From the NCBI RefSeq assembly GCF_000620785.1, contig NZ_JIAI01000002.1:936177-1000176 (forward strand): a stretch of 64,000 nucleotides of DNA, given 5' to 3'. The notes under the pieces were generated by a model, which worked only from the letters and a program-made list of their open reading frames with translations, searched no databases and had not been told where the DNA came from. Of this stretch, positions 16,951 through 30,542 are shown in pieces (position 1 is the first letter of the stretch; the number at the start of each line of letters is the position of its first letter). A program made the translations under genes and the position numbers. Origin of the DNA: Actinospineispora acaciae DSM 45401. GTDB lineage: Bacteria; Actinomycetota; Actinomycetes; Mycobacteriales; Pseudonocardiaceae.

Positions 16951-17717
16951 ACGGGGCCGAGGTGCTGGTCCGGGCCGAGCAGGTGCGGATGAGCTACCAG
17001 CGCCACGAGGTGCTCAAGGGGATCGACCTGGAGGTGCATCGCGGCGAGGTGATGTGCATGGTCGGGCCCTCCGGGTCGGGCAAGAGCACGTTCCTGCGGT
17101 GCGTGAACCACCTCGAACGGATCCAGCACGGCCGGATCTGGGTCGACGGCACGCTGGTCGGCTACCGGCAGCACGGCGACACGCTGCACGAGCTGCCCGA
17201 ACGCGAGCAGTGCGCGCAGCGGGCGGAGATCGGGATGGTGTTCCAGGAGTTCAACCTGTTCGGGCACTACACCGCGGTGGAGAACGTCATGGCCGCGCCG
17301 ATGCTGGTCCGGCGTGAGTCGAGGGAGGCGGCGCACGCCAACGCGGTCCGGTTGCTGCGCCGCGTCGGGCTCGGGGACAAGGTCGACGCCTACCCGCGCT
17401 GGCTGTCCGGGGGCCAGCAGCAGCGGGTGGCCATCGCCAGGGCGCTGGCGATGCGGCCCAAGCTCATGCTGTTCGACGAGCCCACCTCGGCGCTCGATCC
17501 CGAGCTGGTCGGCGAGGTCCTCGACGTGATCAGGGACCTGGCCAAGGACGGGCTCACGATGATCATCGTCACGCACGAGATCGGCTTCGCGCGCGAGGTC
17601 GGTGACTCGCTGGTGTTCGTGGACGACGGCGTGGTGGTCGAGGCCGGCCCGCCGGCGCAGGTCATCGGCTCGCCGCGACACCAGCGAACGCAAGCATTCC
17701 TTTCCAAGGTCATCTGA
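16947..17717 (+). CDS. Amino-acid ABC transporter ATP-binding protein
   Basis: A 256-residue GlnQ/HisP-type ATPase. Walker A is GPSGSGKST, the Q-loop is VFQEFNLFGHYTAVEN, the signature is LSGGQQQRVAIARALAM, Walker B is LMLFDEPTSALDPE, and the H-loop is TMIIVTHEIGFAREV. GTG overlaps the permease stop (GTGA). It powers the importer formed with the two preceding genes. An extra loop near residues 65-90 (YRQHGDTLHELPEREQ) is slightly longer than in GlnQ. Confidence 0.95.
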   Translation: MNGAEVLVRAEQVRMSYQRHEVLKGIDLEVHRGEVMCMVGPSGSGKSTFLRCVNHLERIQHGRIWVDGTLVGYRQHGDTLHELPEREQCAQRAEIGMVFQEFNLFGHYTAVENVMAAPMLVRRESREAAHANAVRLLRRVGLGDKVDAYPRWLSGGQQQRVAIARALAMRPKLMLFDEPTSALDPELVGEVLDVIRDLAKDGLTMIIVTHEIGFAREVGDSLVFVDDGVVVEAGPPAQVIGSPRHQRTQAFLSKVI

Positions 17718-17728
17718 GGAGTCCATCG

Positions 17729-18892
17729 GTGCGGAACACGAACAGCTACGACATCGCGGTGCTCGGCCTGGGTGCGGTCGGGTCCATGGCCGCATGGCGG
17801 GCGGCGGCCAGGGGCGCCAGGGTCATCGGGTTCGAACGCTACGACATCGCTCACGCCCACGGCTCGTCGCACGGCGGGTCCCGGATCTTCCGGCAGACCC
17901 TGTTCGAGGGCACGGAGTACGTGCCGTTGGTCAACCGCGCTCGGCCGCTGTGGAACCGGCTGGAGCGGGAGTCGGGCGCCGCGCTGTTCCAGGTCTCGGG
18001 CGGGCTGTGCATCGGGCCGGAGGACAGCGCGCTGATCGCCAACGCGCTGGCCTCCGCGCGCATCGGCGGGTTCGAGCACGAGCTGTTGGAACCAGACGAG
18101 CTGGCCGGGCGGTTCCCCCAGCACGCCGCGATCCCGGAGGACTTCGCGGTGTTCGAGCCGGGCGCCGGGGTGCTCGACCCGGAGGCGTGCATCCGGGCGG
18201 CGGTGCGGCTGGCCACCGGGCACGGCGCCGAGATCGCGCCGCGCACCGAGGTGACCGCGATCGAGCACGACGAGTCGGGGGTCAGCATCCGGACCGGCGC
18301 GGACAGCTTCCGGGCCCGGCGCGCGATCGTCGCCACCGGCGCCTGGTTCACCGACCTGCTTCCCGACCTCGCGTTGCCGTTGAAGGTGCAGCGCTCGCCG
18401 CTGGTCTGGTTCACCGGCGCGGACCGGCCGGCCTATCGCCCCGAGCGGTTCCCGGTGTTCATCCGGCGCAGCGGCGAGCTGGACGGCTGGGGCATCCCGG
18501 ACGTCGACGGCAACGGGGTGAAGATCGGGGCCGGGCCGTCCGCGCCGAAGCCGTGGCTTCAACGCCCGGAGGACAACGGCTATCCGATCGACGAACGCGA
18601 CACCGACCCGGTGGAGAAGTTCTGCGCGGCGGCGTTCCCCGGGCTCAACCCGGTGGCGGCCTCGGCGGCGCCGTGCATGAACTCCCGCACCACCGACCGC
18701 GACTTCGTGCTCGGCGTGACCCGGCGCGCGCCGTCGCTGGTGCTCGCCGGCGGGTTCTCCGGGCACGGGTTCAAGCACGCGAGCGCGAGCGCGGACGTCT
18801 GCGTGGACCTCGCGCTGGACGGCGCCAGCGACGTGCCGCTGAGCCGGTTCTCGCCGGACCGGTTCTCGTCCGGCCAGGGGGAGGGGCAGTAG
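17729..18892 (+). CDS. Sarcosine/N-methyl amino acid oxidase-type flavoenzyme
   Basis: A 387-residue FAD-dependent oxidase of the monomeric sarcosine oxidase/N-methyltryptophan oxidase family. It oxidises secondary amines to imines with release of H2O2. The Rossmann loop is GLGAVGSMAAWRAA near residue 13, and the family block SSHGGSRIFRQTLFEG follows. Lys of VKIG corresponds to the oxygen-activating lysine. Cys316 in APCMNSRTTDRDFVLG matches the cysteine that holds FAD covalently in MSOX. GGFSGHGFKHA is the C-terminal flavin loop. A GAGGA site precedes the GTG. In this operon it suggests an imported N-alkylated amino acid. Confidence 0.9.
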   Translation: MRNTNSYDIAVLGLGAVGSMAAWRAAARGARVIGFERYDIAHAHGSSHGGSRIFRQTLFEGTEYVPLVNRARPLWNRLERESGAALFQVSGGLCIGPEDSALIANALASARIGGFEHELLEPDELAGRFPQHAAIPEDFAVFEPGAGVLDPEACIRAAVRLATGHGAEIAPRTEVTAIEHDESGVSIRTGADSFRARRAIVATGAWFTDLLPDLALPLKVQRSPLVWFTGADRPAYRPERFPVFIRRSGELDGWGIPDVDGNGVKIGAGPSAPKPWLQRPEDNGYPIDERDTDPVEKFCAAAFPGLNPVAASAAPCMNSRTTDRDFVLGVTRRAPSLVLAGGFSGHGFKHASASADVCVDLALDGASDVPLSRFSPDRFSSGQGEGQ

Positions 18893-19890
18893 TGGAGTAC
18901 CGCACGCTCGGCCGCACCGCGCTGCGGGTCAGCCCGATCGGGTTGGGCACCATGAACTTCGGGCCGGTCACGCCCGAGGACGAGGCCCGTGCGCTGCTGA
19001 GCGCGGCGCACGACGCCGGGGTCAACCTCATCGACACCGCCGACGTCTACGGCGCGGACGCCAACCGCGTCGTGGGCGACGTGTCCGAGCGCAAGGGCCT
19101 CACCGAGCGGATCATCGGCGGCTGGCTCGCCGAGGACCCGGGCCGCCGCGACGACGTCGTCCTGGTCACCAAGGCGTACGGCCGAACCGGCCCCGGCCCG
19201 AATGACATGTACCTCTCGGCCAAACACCTGCACAGCGCGTGCGAGGCCTCCCTGCGGCGGCTGCGGACCGACCACATCGACGTGTTCATGCTCCACCACG
19301 TCGATCGCGCGGCACCGTGGGACGAGATCTGGGAGGTTCTCGACGACCTGCGCCGGCAGGGAAAGATCCGCTACGCGGCGACGAGCAACTTCGCCGGCTG
19401 GCAGCTCGTCCAGGGGCAGGAGGCCGCGATCCGGCGCGGCCTGCTCGGCATCGTCGCCGAGGAGTCGATCTACAACCTGATGGAGCGGACGGTCGAGCTG
19501 GAGCTGCTGCCGGCCTGCGCGGCCTACGGCATCGGTGTTCTCCCGTACAGCCCGCTGAACTCCGGCCTGCTGGCCGGCATCCTGGCCAAGGCTCAGTCCG
19601 CGCAACGCAGCGCCAGCGCACGCGCCGTGGACGGCCTGGCCCGCCACCGCGACGGCCTCGGCGAGTACGAGAAGCTCTGCCGGGAGCTCGGCGCCGACCC
19701 GGCGGTCGTGGCGCAGGCATGGCTGCTCACCCGGCCCTCGGTGACCGCGCCGATCGTCGGCGCGCGCACCATGCGCCACCTCACCGACGGCATCGCGGCC
19801 GCCGAACTCGCGCTCACCGCTCCGGAGCTGGCCCGGCTCGACGAGATCTTCCCGGGCCCGGGCCCTGCGCCGGAGGCGTACGCCTGGTAG
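18892..19890 (+). CDS. Aldo/keto reductase
   Basis: A 332-residue NADP-dependent TIM-barrel oxidoreductase. Tetrad residues are visible: Asp and Tyr in NLIDTADVYG, Lys in VLVTKAYGRTG, His in VFMLHHVD. The N-terminus MEYRTLGRTALRVSPIGLGT is typical. GTG overlaps the oxidase TAG by one base. It is the last gene of the six-gene operon and might reduce an aldehyde released by the oxidase (inference). Its final 77 nt overlap the convergent CGNR gene. Confidence 0.92.
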   Translation: MEYRTLGRTALRVSPIGLGTMNFGPVTPEDEARALLSAAHDAGVNLIDTADVYGADANRVVGDVSERKGLTERIIGGWLAEDPGRRDDVVLVTKAYGRTGPGPNDMYLSAKHLHSACEASLRRLRTDHIDVFMLHHVDRAAPWDEIWEVLDDLRRQGKIRYAATSNFAGWQLVQGQEAAIRRGLLGIVAEESIYNLMERTVELELLPACAAYGIGVLPYSPLNSGLLAGILAKAQSAQRSASARAVDGLARHRDGLGEYEKLCRELGADPAVVAQAWLLTRPSVTAPIVGARTMRHLTDGIAAAELALTAPELARLDEIFPGPGPAPEAYAW

Positions 19891-20446
19891 CCCGGTGGGC
19901 GGCCACCCGGTGCCGGGTGCCGCACGCCGCGGCCGAGCACCAGCGCCGGGGCCGGGGGCCGGTGTCCAGGAACAGCTTGCGGCAGTCCGGCGCGTCACAG
20001 CGGCGGACCCGGCCGATCAGCTCGCCCCCGACCAGGTCCATGCCGTCCCGCACGATCACGCTGAGCAGCGGGCTCAGCTCGGCCGGCCGGCTCCACTCGA
20101 CGACCGCGCCGACCCTGCCGGCCGTGACGCTCGGCGACGGCGGTGCGACCGAGGCCACCCGGTTGAGCAGCGCGACATCGCCGCCGGGCGGAGCGCCGTC
20201 GACCTGGGCGGCGATGAGCCCGTACAGCGCCTCCCGGACCTCACGCGCCGCGGCCAGGTCACCGTCCGTGGGCGCCAGCCGCTGCGCCGGCAGGCCCGCC
20301 TCCAGCAGCCAGCGGCGCAGCGCGGCCGGATCGGTGAGCCGCTCGACGTGCTCGGCCGGCCGGTGACCGACGGTGCCCAGGAAGTCGAGGCTGAGCCGGC
20401 CGGCGGTGAACAGCCAGCCCGAGAGGTCTGCCTTGCGCGGGGCCAT
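19814..20446 (-). CDS. CGNR zinc-finger (ABATE) transcriptional regulator
   Basis: A 210-residue protein with an N-terminal ABATE/DUF1470 domain (LSLDFLGTVGHRP, AAREVREALYGLIA). The C-terminal zinc finger is at about residues 150-190 (RRCDAPDCRKLFLD, RRWCSAAACGTRHRVAAHRA). The motif reads CGTR instead of CGNR. A 20-residue Arg/Pro/Gly tail beyond the finger is encoded in the overlap with the aldo/keto reductase gene. It is divergent from a SnoaL-like gene across a 22-bp palindrome, so it probably controls that gene and itself. Confidence 0.87.
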   Translation of the reverse strand: MAPRKADLSGWLFTAGRLSLDFLGTVGHRPAEHVERLTDPAALRRWLLEAGLPAQRLAPTDGDLAAAREVREALYGLIAAQVDGAPPGGDVALLNRVASVAPPSPSVTAGRVGAVVEWSRPAELSPLLSVIVRDGMDLVGGELIGRVRRCDAPDCRKLFLDTGPRPRRWCSAAACGTRHRVAAHRATRRTPPAQGPGPGRSRRAGPAPER

Positions 20447-20454
20447 GCTCGCAA

Positions 20455-20476
20455 TGTAACACTTTAAAGCGTTACA
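20455..20476. promoter_or_regulatory. 22-bp palindrome, candidate CGNR operator
   Basis: TGTAAC-ACTTTAAAGC-GTTACA is a 22-bp palindrome with one imperfect pair. It begins 9 nt upstream of the CGNR start and ends 22 nt upstream of the SnoaL-like start. Its place between the two divergent starts and its AT-rich core make it a strong operator candidate. Confidence 0.65.
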
Positions 20477-20498
20477 TCAGTCGTGAAGGGACCCGATC

Positions 20499-20993
20499 AT
20501 GCCGATCGAGCACATGGCCGACGAGTACGGCCGGGACGCGCGCAACCGCCTCGCCGATGCCGCCGACCCCTCGCCGGACGGGGCCGGGGCCGCGCTGGAG
20601 TCGTTCTACTACGCGCTGAACAACCGCGACGCCGACGCACTCGCCCAGGTCTGGTCCAACCACCCGTTGGCCCAGCTCAACAACCCCGTGGGCGGCATCC
20701 TGCGCGGCGGTGACGCCGTCACCGGGCTGTACCGGAAGATCTTCACCGGGCCGGTGCGGTTGTGGGTGCGGTTCGCCGACATCGTGGCGTACACCGGCGG
20801 CGAGCACGCCGTCTTCGCCGGCCGGGAGACCGGTGAGTACACCGACCCGGCCGGCGTGGCCGCGCCCGTGGCAATCCGGACCTCCCGGTACTTCCGCTAC
20901 GAAGACGGCCGCTGGCGCCAGTACCACCATCACGGCAGCATCGACGATCCTCAGATGCTGGCTGCGTACCAGCTCGCGATCAGTCCTCCCTGA
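20499..20993 (+). CDS. SnoaL/NTF2-like protein
   Basis: A 164-residue NTF2-fold protein. The helical start GAALESFYYALNNRDADALAQVW is followed by the cone strands GPVRLWVRFADIVAYTGGEHAVFAGRE (shown in parts GPVRLWVRF and HAVFAGRE) and RTSRYFRYEDGRWRQYHHHG. Such folds serve as small enzymes or ligand binders; no catalytic assignment is possible. A GAAGGGA-type RBS lies upstream. Its 3' end overlaps the convergent bldD by 14 nt. It is probably the target of the adjacent CGNR regulator. Confidence 0.75.
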   Translation: MPIEHMADEYGRDARNRLADAADPSPDGAGAALESFYYALNNRDADALAQVWSNHPLAQLNNPVGGILRGGDAVTGLYRKIFTGPVRLWVRFADIVAYTGGEHAVFAGRETGEYTDPAGVAAPVAIRTSRYFRYEDGRWRQYHHHGSIDDPQMLAAYQLAISPP

Positions 20994-21468
20994 TCGGACG
21001 GGCCTCTGGAGGGAGCACGCCCCAGTCGACGAGCTGCTCGGTGAGCTCGCCCGGGGACATGTCGTAGATGATGGCCAGTGACCGTAGGTCTTCGGTGCGG
21101 ATGGACAACACCTTGCCGTTGTAGTCCCCGCGCTGGCTCTGGATCGCCGCCGCGTAGCGCGCCAGCGGGCCGACCTTGTCCGCGGGCAGCTGCTGCAGCC
21201 GCTCCAGGTTGATCACGATCTTGGTGGCCGGCTCGGCGCCCGACGGGACACGGCCCTCGGGCAGCAGTTCGGCGACCGGCACCCCGTAGAAGTCGGCCAG
21301 CTCGGCCAGCTTCTGCACGGTGACCGCTCGGTCGCCGCGCTCGTAGGACCCGACGACCACGGCCTTCCAGCGGCCGCCAGACTTCTGCTCGACGCCGTGC
21401 AGCGACAGGCCTTGCTGCTGCCGAATGGCACGGAGCTTGGAGCCCAGTGCCTTGGCGTAGTCGCCCAT
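20980..21468 (-). CDS. bldD: BldD-type developmental regulator, c-di-GMP binding
   Basis: A 162-residue BldD orthologue. The N-terminal XRE-type helix-turn-helix is at about residues 6-70 (LGSKLRAIRQQQGLSLHGVE, VVVGSYERGDRAVTVQKLAE). The C-terminal domain carries the full c-di-GMP signature RxD-x8-RxxD as R113-G-D115 and R124-T-E-D127. In Streptomyces, tetrameric c-di-GMP holds BldD on DNA to repress development. Its location next to the pyr operon matches Streptomyces synteny. Half-sites such as AGTGAT and GTCACT in its upstream region may be autoregulatory. Confidence 0.95.
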   Translation of the reverse strand: MGDYAKALGSKLRAIRQQQGLSLHGVEQKSGGRWKAVVVGSYERGDRAVTVQKLAELADFYGVPVAELLPEGRVPSGAEPATKIVINLERLQQLPADKVGPLARYAAAIQSQRGDYNGKVLSIRTEDLRSLAIIYDMSPGELTEQLVDWGVLPPEARPIRED

Positions 21469-21675
21469 GTGGCGAATCTCCGTTTCAGATTGCCCCGGCT
21501 GGCCATCCTGGCGGTGGAGCGTGGGGCATAGTGATCGATACGCAGAGTAATCATGCGCTCGTTTCCGTCACTAGGTCAAGCTGGTCTCTGTCCGGCCCCT
21601 GGCGTTGTGTCGGACTCCACCCGGTCGGTTGATTGCCAACGGCCGCGTGCCGCCCGAAAGGGTGGCCCGTCCTGG

Positions 21676-21681
21676 TAGCGT
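21676..21681 (+). promoter_or_regulatory. -10 hexamer of the pyr operon promoter
   Basis: TAGCGT lies 8 nt before the PyrR-binding hairpin, so transcription would start just ahead of it. The remaining bldD-pyrR gap shows no other clear element. Confidence 0.45.
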
Positions 21682-21689
21682 CGAGGCGT

Positions 21690-23266
<1,577 letters not shown>

Positions 23267-23270
<4 letters not shown>

Positions 23271-24559
23271 GTGTGTTGATCAAGAACGCCCGGCCGTACG
23301 GCGAGGGCGAGCCGGTGGACCTGCTGCTGCGTGACGGGCTCATCGCGGAGATCGGTTCCGGTCTCGACGCGGACGACGATACCGAGGTGATCGACGCCGA
23401 CGGGCTGGTCGCGCTGCCCGGGTTCGTCGACCTGCACGTCCACCTGCGCGAACCGGGCGGGGAGGACGCCGAGACCATCGAGACCGGATCGGCGGCGGCC
23501 GCGCTGGGCGGGTTCACCGCCGTGTTCGCGATGCCCAACACCGACCCGGTGGCGGACAACGCGGTGGTCACCGAGCACGTGTACCGGCGCGGCGCCGAGG
23601 TCGGGCTGGTGGACGTGCACCCGGTCGGCGCGGTGACGGTCGGGCTGGCCGGCGAGCGGCTGGCCGAGCTGGGCACCATGGCCGCGAGCGCGGCCGGGGT
23701 GCGGATGTTCTCCGACGACGGGCACTGCGTGCACGACCCGCTGCTGATGCGCCGCGCGCTGGAGTACTCCACGGCGCTGGACGCGGTGATCGCCCAGCAC
23801 GCCGAGGACCACCGGCTGACCGACGGCGCGCAGGCCCACGAAGGGGTGGTCGCCGCCCGCCTCGGCCTGGCCGGCTGGCCCGCCGCCGCCGAGGAGACCA
23901 TCGTGGCCCGCGACTGCGCGCTGGCCCGCGACGCCGGCGCCGCGCTGCACGTGTGCCACGTCTCGTCGGCGCGCACCGTGGAGGTGCTGCGCGCGGCCAA
24001 GGCGGCGGGCACCAGGGTCACCGCCGAGGTGGCCCCGCACCACCTGCTGCTCACCGACGCCGCGCTGACCAGCTACGACCCGGTGAACAAGGTCAACCCG
24101 CCGCTGCGCACCGGGGCGGACACGGCGGCCATGCGCCGGGCGCTGGCCGACGGAGTGATCGACTGCGTGGCCACCGACCACGCCCCGCACCCGCCGCAGG
24201 CCAAGGACTGCGAGTGGGCGGCGGCGCGGCCTGGCATGCTCGGACTGGAGACGGCGCTGTCGGTGCTGGTGCACACGATGGTGGAGCCGGGCTTGCTGGA
24301 CTGGCGCGGGGTGGCGAGGGTGCTCTCCGAGCGGCCCGCCGAGATCGGCGGGCTGGCCGGGCAGGGTCGCCCGGTCGAGGTCGGCGAGCCCGCCACGCTG
24401 ACGTTGGTGGACCCGGACGCCCAGTGGACGGTGCGGGGCGCCCGGCTGGCCAGCCTGGCCGACAACACGCCGTACGAAGGCATGCGGCTGCCGGCGCGGG
24501 TGGTGGCCACGGTGTTGCGCGGACGAGTCACGGCGCGCGACGGGGAGGTGAGGAAGTGA
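23267..24559 (+). CDS. pyrC: Dihydroorotase
   Basis: A 430-residue class I dihydroorotase. The metal ligands HxH are in [12 protein letters not shown], and later ligands are in [18 protein letters not shown] and [11 protein letters not shown]. It cyclises carbamoyl-aspartate. GTG overlaps the pyrB stop, and the TGA overlaps the carA GTG. In many actinobacteria a small membrane-protein gene lies between pyrC and carA; here the two genes touch. Confidence 0.96.
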
Positions 24560-25670
24560 CCGACGCGGCACTGTTGGTGCTGGAGGACGGCCGGGTGTTC
24601 ACCGGGGAGCCGTTCGGCGCGCGCGGCGCGGCGCTCGGCGAGGCGGTGTTCACCACCGGGATGACCGGCTACCAGGAGACCCTGACCGACCCGTCCTACC
24701 ACGGCCAGATCGTGGTGCAGACCGCCCCGCAGATCGGCAACACCGGGTGGAACGACGAGGACGACGAGTCCAGCGGCATCCAGGTCGCCGGCTACGCGGT
24801 GCGCGACCCCGCCCGCGCCCCGTCCAACTGGCGGGCCACCGGCAGCCTCGGCGACGCGCTGGCCCGCCAGGGCGTGGTCGGCATCGCCGGCATCGACACC
24901 CGCACCCTCGTCCGTCACCTGCGTGAACGGGGCGCGATGCGCGCCGGGGTGTTCTCCGGAGACGCGCTGGACACCACCGACCGGCTGGTGGCGCGGGTCA
25001 ACGACAGCCCGAAGATGGAGGGCGCCGACCTCTACGGCGCGGTCACCACGAAACAGACCTACGTGGTCCCGGCGGACGGCGAGCGCCGGTTCCGGGTGGC
25101 CGCCCTGGACGTCGGGATCAAGTTCAACACCCCGAGGATGATGGCCCAGCGCGGCATCGAGACCCACGTGCTGCCGGCCGACTCCCCGCTGGCCGCGATC
25201 GAGGAGATCCGCCCGGACGGCGTGTTCATCGCCAACGGCCCCGGCGACCCGGCCACCGCCGACAAGCCGGTCGCGCTCACCCGCGAGGTGCTGGAGCGGG
25301 GGACGCCGGTGTTCGGCATCTGCTTCGGCAACCAGATCCTGGCCCGCGCGCTGGGCCGGGGCACGTACAAGATGCGCTACGGCCACCGCGGCATCAACAT
25401 CCCGGTGGTCGAGCACGCCACCGGCCGGGTGGCGATCACCTCGCAGAACCACGGGTTCGCGGTGACCGGCGAGGCGGGGGAGGAGTTCGACACCCCGTTC
25501 GGTCGCGCGCGGGTCACCCACACCTGCCCGAACGACGGCTGCGTGGAGGGCCTGGCGCTGGACAGCGGCCGGGCGTTCAGCGTCCAGTACCACCCGGAGG
25601 CGGCGGCCGGCCCGCACGACGCGGCGGATCTCTTCGACAGGTTCGTCGACCAGATGGCGGGTGCTCGCTG

Positions 25671-25671
<1 letters not shown>
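24556..25671 (+). CDS. carA: Carbamoyl-phosphate synthase small subunit
   Basis: A glutaminase subunit of 371 residues. The N-terminal domain opens [15 protein letters not shown]. The class I amidotransferase half begins about residue 185 ([11 protein letters not shown]). The nucleophile Cys is in [15 protein letters not shown], an actinobacterial variant of GICLGHQ. His and Glu are in [11 protein letters not shown]. The stop shares one base with the carB ATG. Confidence 0.97.
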
Positions 25672-28994
<3,323 letters not shown>

Positions 28995-28995
28995 T

Positions 28996-29071
28996 GGGCT
29001 CGCACACCCGGTTCGTGCCTCGCACACCGGTTCCAGCACGTGTGCGGCGTACACAGTGGGTGTGCGAGCCC
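28996..29071. repeat. Nested inverted repeats between carB and pyrF
   Basis: Outer arms GGGCTCGCACACCC (28996-29009) and GGGTGTGCGAGCCC (29058-29071) are perfect inverted copies. A second pair, CGCACAC and GTGTGCG, sits inside. The left side is also a direct repeat (TCGCACACC followed by GGTTC, twice). The fold would cover almost the whole gap and end about 17 nt before the pyrF ATG. There is no T-run, so attenuation, mRNA processing or protein binding is likelier than termination. Confidence 0.75.
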
Positions 29072-29088
29072 CCTGGAAACGAGCGCCC

Positions 29089-29946
29089 ATGAGCGCGAGC
29101 GCGAGCTTTGGGGAGCGGCTGGTGGCGGCGGTGGCGCTGTACGGGCCGCTGTGCGCGGGCATCGACCCGCATCGGGAGCTGCTCGCGGCGTGGGGGCTCG
29201 GGGACGATCCGCGCGGACTGGAGCGGTTCTCGCGGGCGGTGGTGGCCGCGCTGGCCGGGCAGGTGGCGCTGGTCAAGCCGCAGTCGGCGTTCTACGAGCG
29301 GCACGGCTCGGCGGGCATCGCCGCGCTGGAGCGCACGCTCGCGGACGCTCGCGACGCCGGCCTGCTCACCCTGCTGGACGTCAAGCGCGGCGACATCGGC
29401 TCCACCATGGGCGGCTACGCGGACGCCTACCTGACCGACGGCGCCCCGCTGGCCGCCGACGCGGTGACCCTCTCGCCGTACCTCGGCTTCGGCTCCCTCC
29501 GTCCGGCGCTGGATGCCGCGCAAGCCTCCGGGCGCGGGGTGTTCGTGTTGGCCAGGACGTCGAACCCGGACGGGGCCGAGGTGCAGCTGGCCCGGTCGGA
29601 AGCGGGCCGGGTGGCGCAGGTCATGGTGGACGCCGCCGCTGCGGTGAACGCCGGGCGAACACCGCTCGGCGACGTGGGTGTGGTGGTCGGCGCCACCATC
29701 GACCACGGATTGGCGCTGAAGGACCTGAACGGGCCGGTGCTGGCGCCGGGCCTGGGCGCGCAGGGCGCCACCCCGGCCGACCTCAGAGAACGATTTTCCC
29801 AGGTCAACGGCCTGATTCTGCCGGCGGTGTCCCGCTCGCTGCTCGGCGCGGGGCCCGACGAGACAGCCTTGCGCGAGGCCGCCGCGCGGTGGCGGGAGGA
29901 ACTCGCCGGCATCCCGCTCAGCGGGTCGAACGGCGCGCCTGGTTGA
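29089..29946 (+). CDS. pyrF: Orotidine 5'-phosphate decarboxylase (type 2)
   Basis: A 285-residue type 2 OMP decarboxylase, the last step to UMP. The active-site block LLDVKRGDIGSTMGGYADAY carries the catalytic Asp-Lys-Asp. CAGIDPHRELLAAWG and VALVKPQSAFYERHG are typical of the subfamily. The ATG is preferred over an upstream GTG at 29056 because that one lies inside the inverted repeat. pyrD is not in the window. Confidence 0.95.
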   Translation: MSASASFGERLVAAVALYGPLCAGIDPHRELLAAWGLGDDPRGLERFSRAVVAALAGQVALVKPQSAFYERHGSAGIAALERTLADARDAGLLTLLDVKRGDIGSTMGGYADAYLTDGAPLAADAVTLSPYLGFGSLRPALDAAQASGRGVFVLARTSNPDGAEVQLARSEAGRVAQVMVDAAAAVNAGRTPLGDVGVVVGATIDHGLALKDLNGPVLAPGLGAQGATPADLRERFSQVNGLILPAVSRSLLGAGPDETALREAAARWREELAGIPLSGSNGAPG

Positions 29947-30064
29947 CGGCGAAGGCGCTGGTCACCGACGATGCGGGGCGTGGGGGAATCCACAGTGACG
30001 TTGTGCGCTCCGAGCCCGAATTGTTTACCGGAAAAGTTCCGGGCGGGCATCGTGAGTGATGGGT

Positions 30065-30082
30065 CTCGGCGTTTGCGCCGAG
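30065..30082. other. Small GC hairpin in the pyrF-mihF gap
   Basis: CTCGGCG-TTTG-CGCCGAG forms a perfect 7-bp stem 119 nt after the pyrF stop. There is no following T-run, so it is at best a weak terminator or pause site. Further on, TTGCGA (30145-30150) and AGTACG (30168-30173) at 17-bp spacing are candidate -35/-10 elements for mihF. Nothing else is evident in this 278-bp gap. Confidence 0.35.
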
Positions 30083-30224
30083 GCCACGGACGTATGCGCC
30101 GAATGGCGTGCAGGCCGCTGACCTGGCTCTCAGGGGTACCCCCGTTGCGAGCCGGTCGAGGTCTGTGAGTACGTTCGAGTCCACCTAGAAGAGCACTACC
30201 AGCTTGTACATCACGGAGGAGATC

Positions 30225-30542
30225 GTGGCCCTTCCCCAGCTCACCGAAGAACAGCGGGCCGCCGCTTTGGAGAAGGCCGCGGCCGCTCGCAAGGTTCGGG
30301 CCGAGCTCAAGGACCGCCTCAAGCGCGGCGGGACCAACCTCAAGGAGGTCCTCGACCAGTCCGACTCGAACGAGGTGCTCGGCAAGATGAAGGTCTCGGC
30401 ACTGCTCGAGGCCCTGCCGGGCGTGGGCAAGGTCCGTGCTCAGCAGATCATGGAGCGCCTGGAGATTGCCCCGAGCCGCCGGCTGCGCGGCCTCGGCGAG
30501 CGGCAGCGCAAGGCTCTGCTCGCTGACTTCGACTCGGAGTGA
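30225..30542 (+). CDS. mihF: Integration host factor, actinobacterial type (mIHF)
   Basis: A 105-residue nucleoid protein almost identical in layout to mIHF/sIHF. The N-terminal helix is [20 protein letters not shown]. The helix-two-turn-helix region has [20 protein letters not shown], and the C-terminus [18 protein letters not shown] binds DNA. GGAGGA sits 4 nt before the GTG. The stop overlaps the gmk GTG (GTGA), so the two are coupled as in other actinobacteria. Confidence 0.97.
   Translation: MALPQLTEEQRAAALEKAAAARKVRAELKDRLKRGGTNLKEVLDQSDSNEVLGKMKVSALLEALPGVGKVRAQQIMERLEIAPSRRLRGLGERQRKALLADFDSE

Noticed and set aside
28996..29071. Intrinsic terminator between carB and pyrF
   Set aside because: There is no T-run after the stem and the loop is long; pyrF is the functional continuation of the operon.
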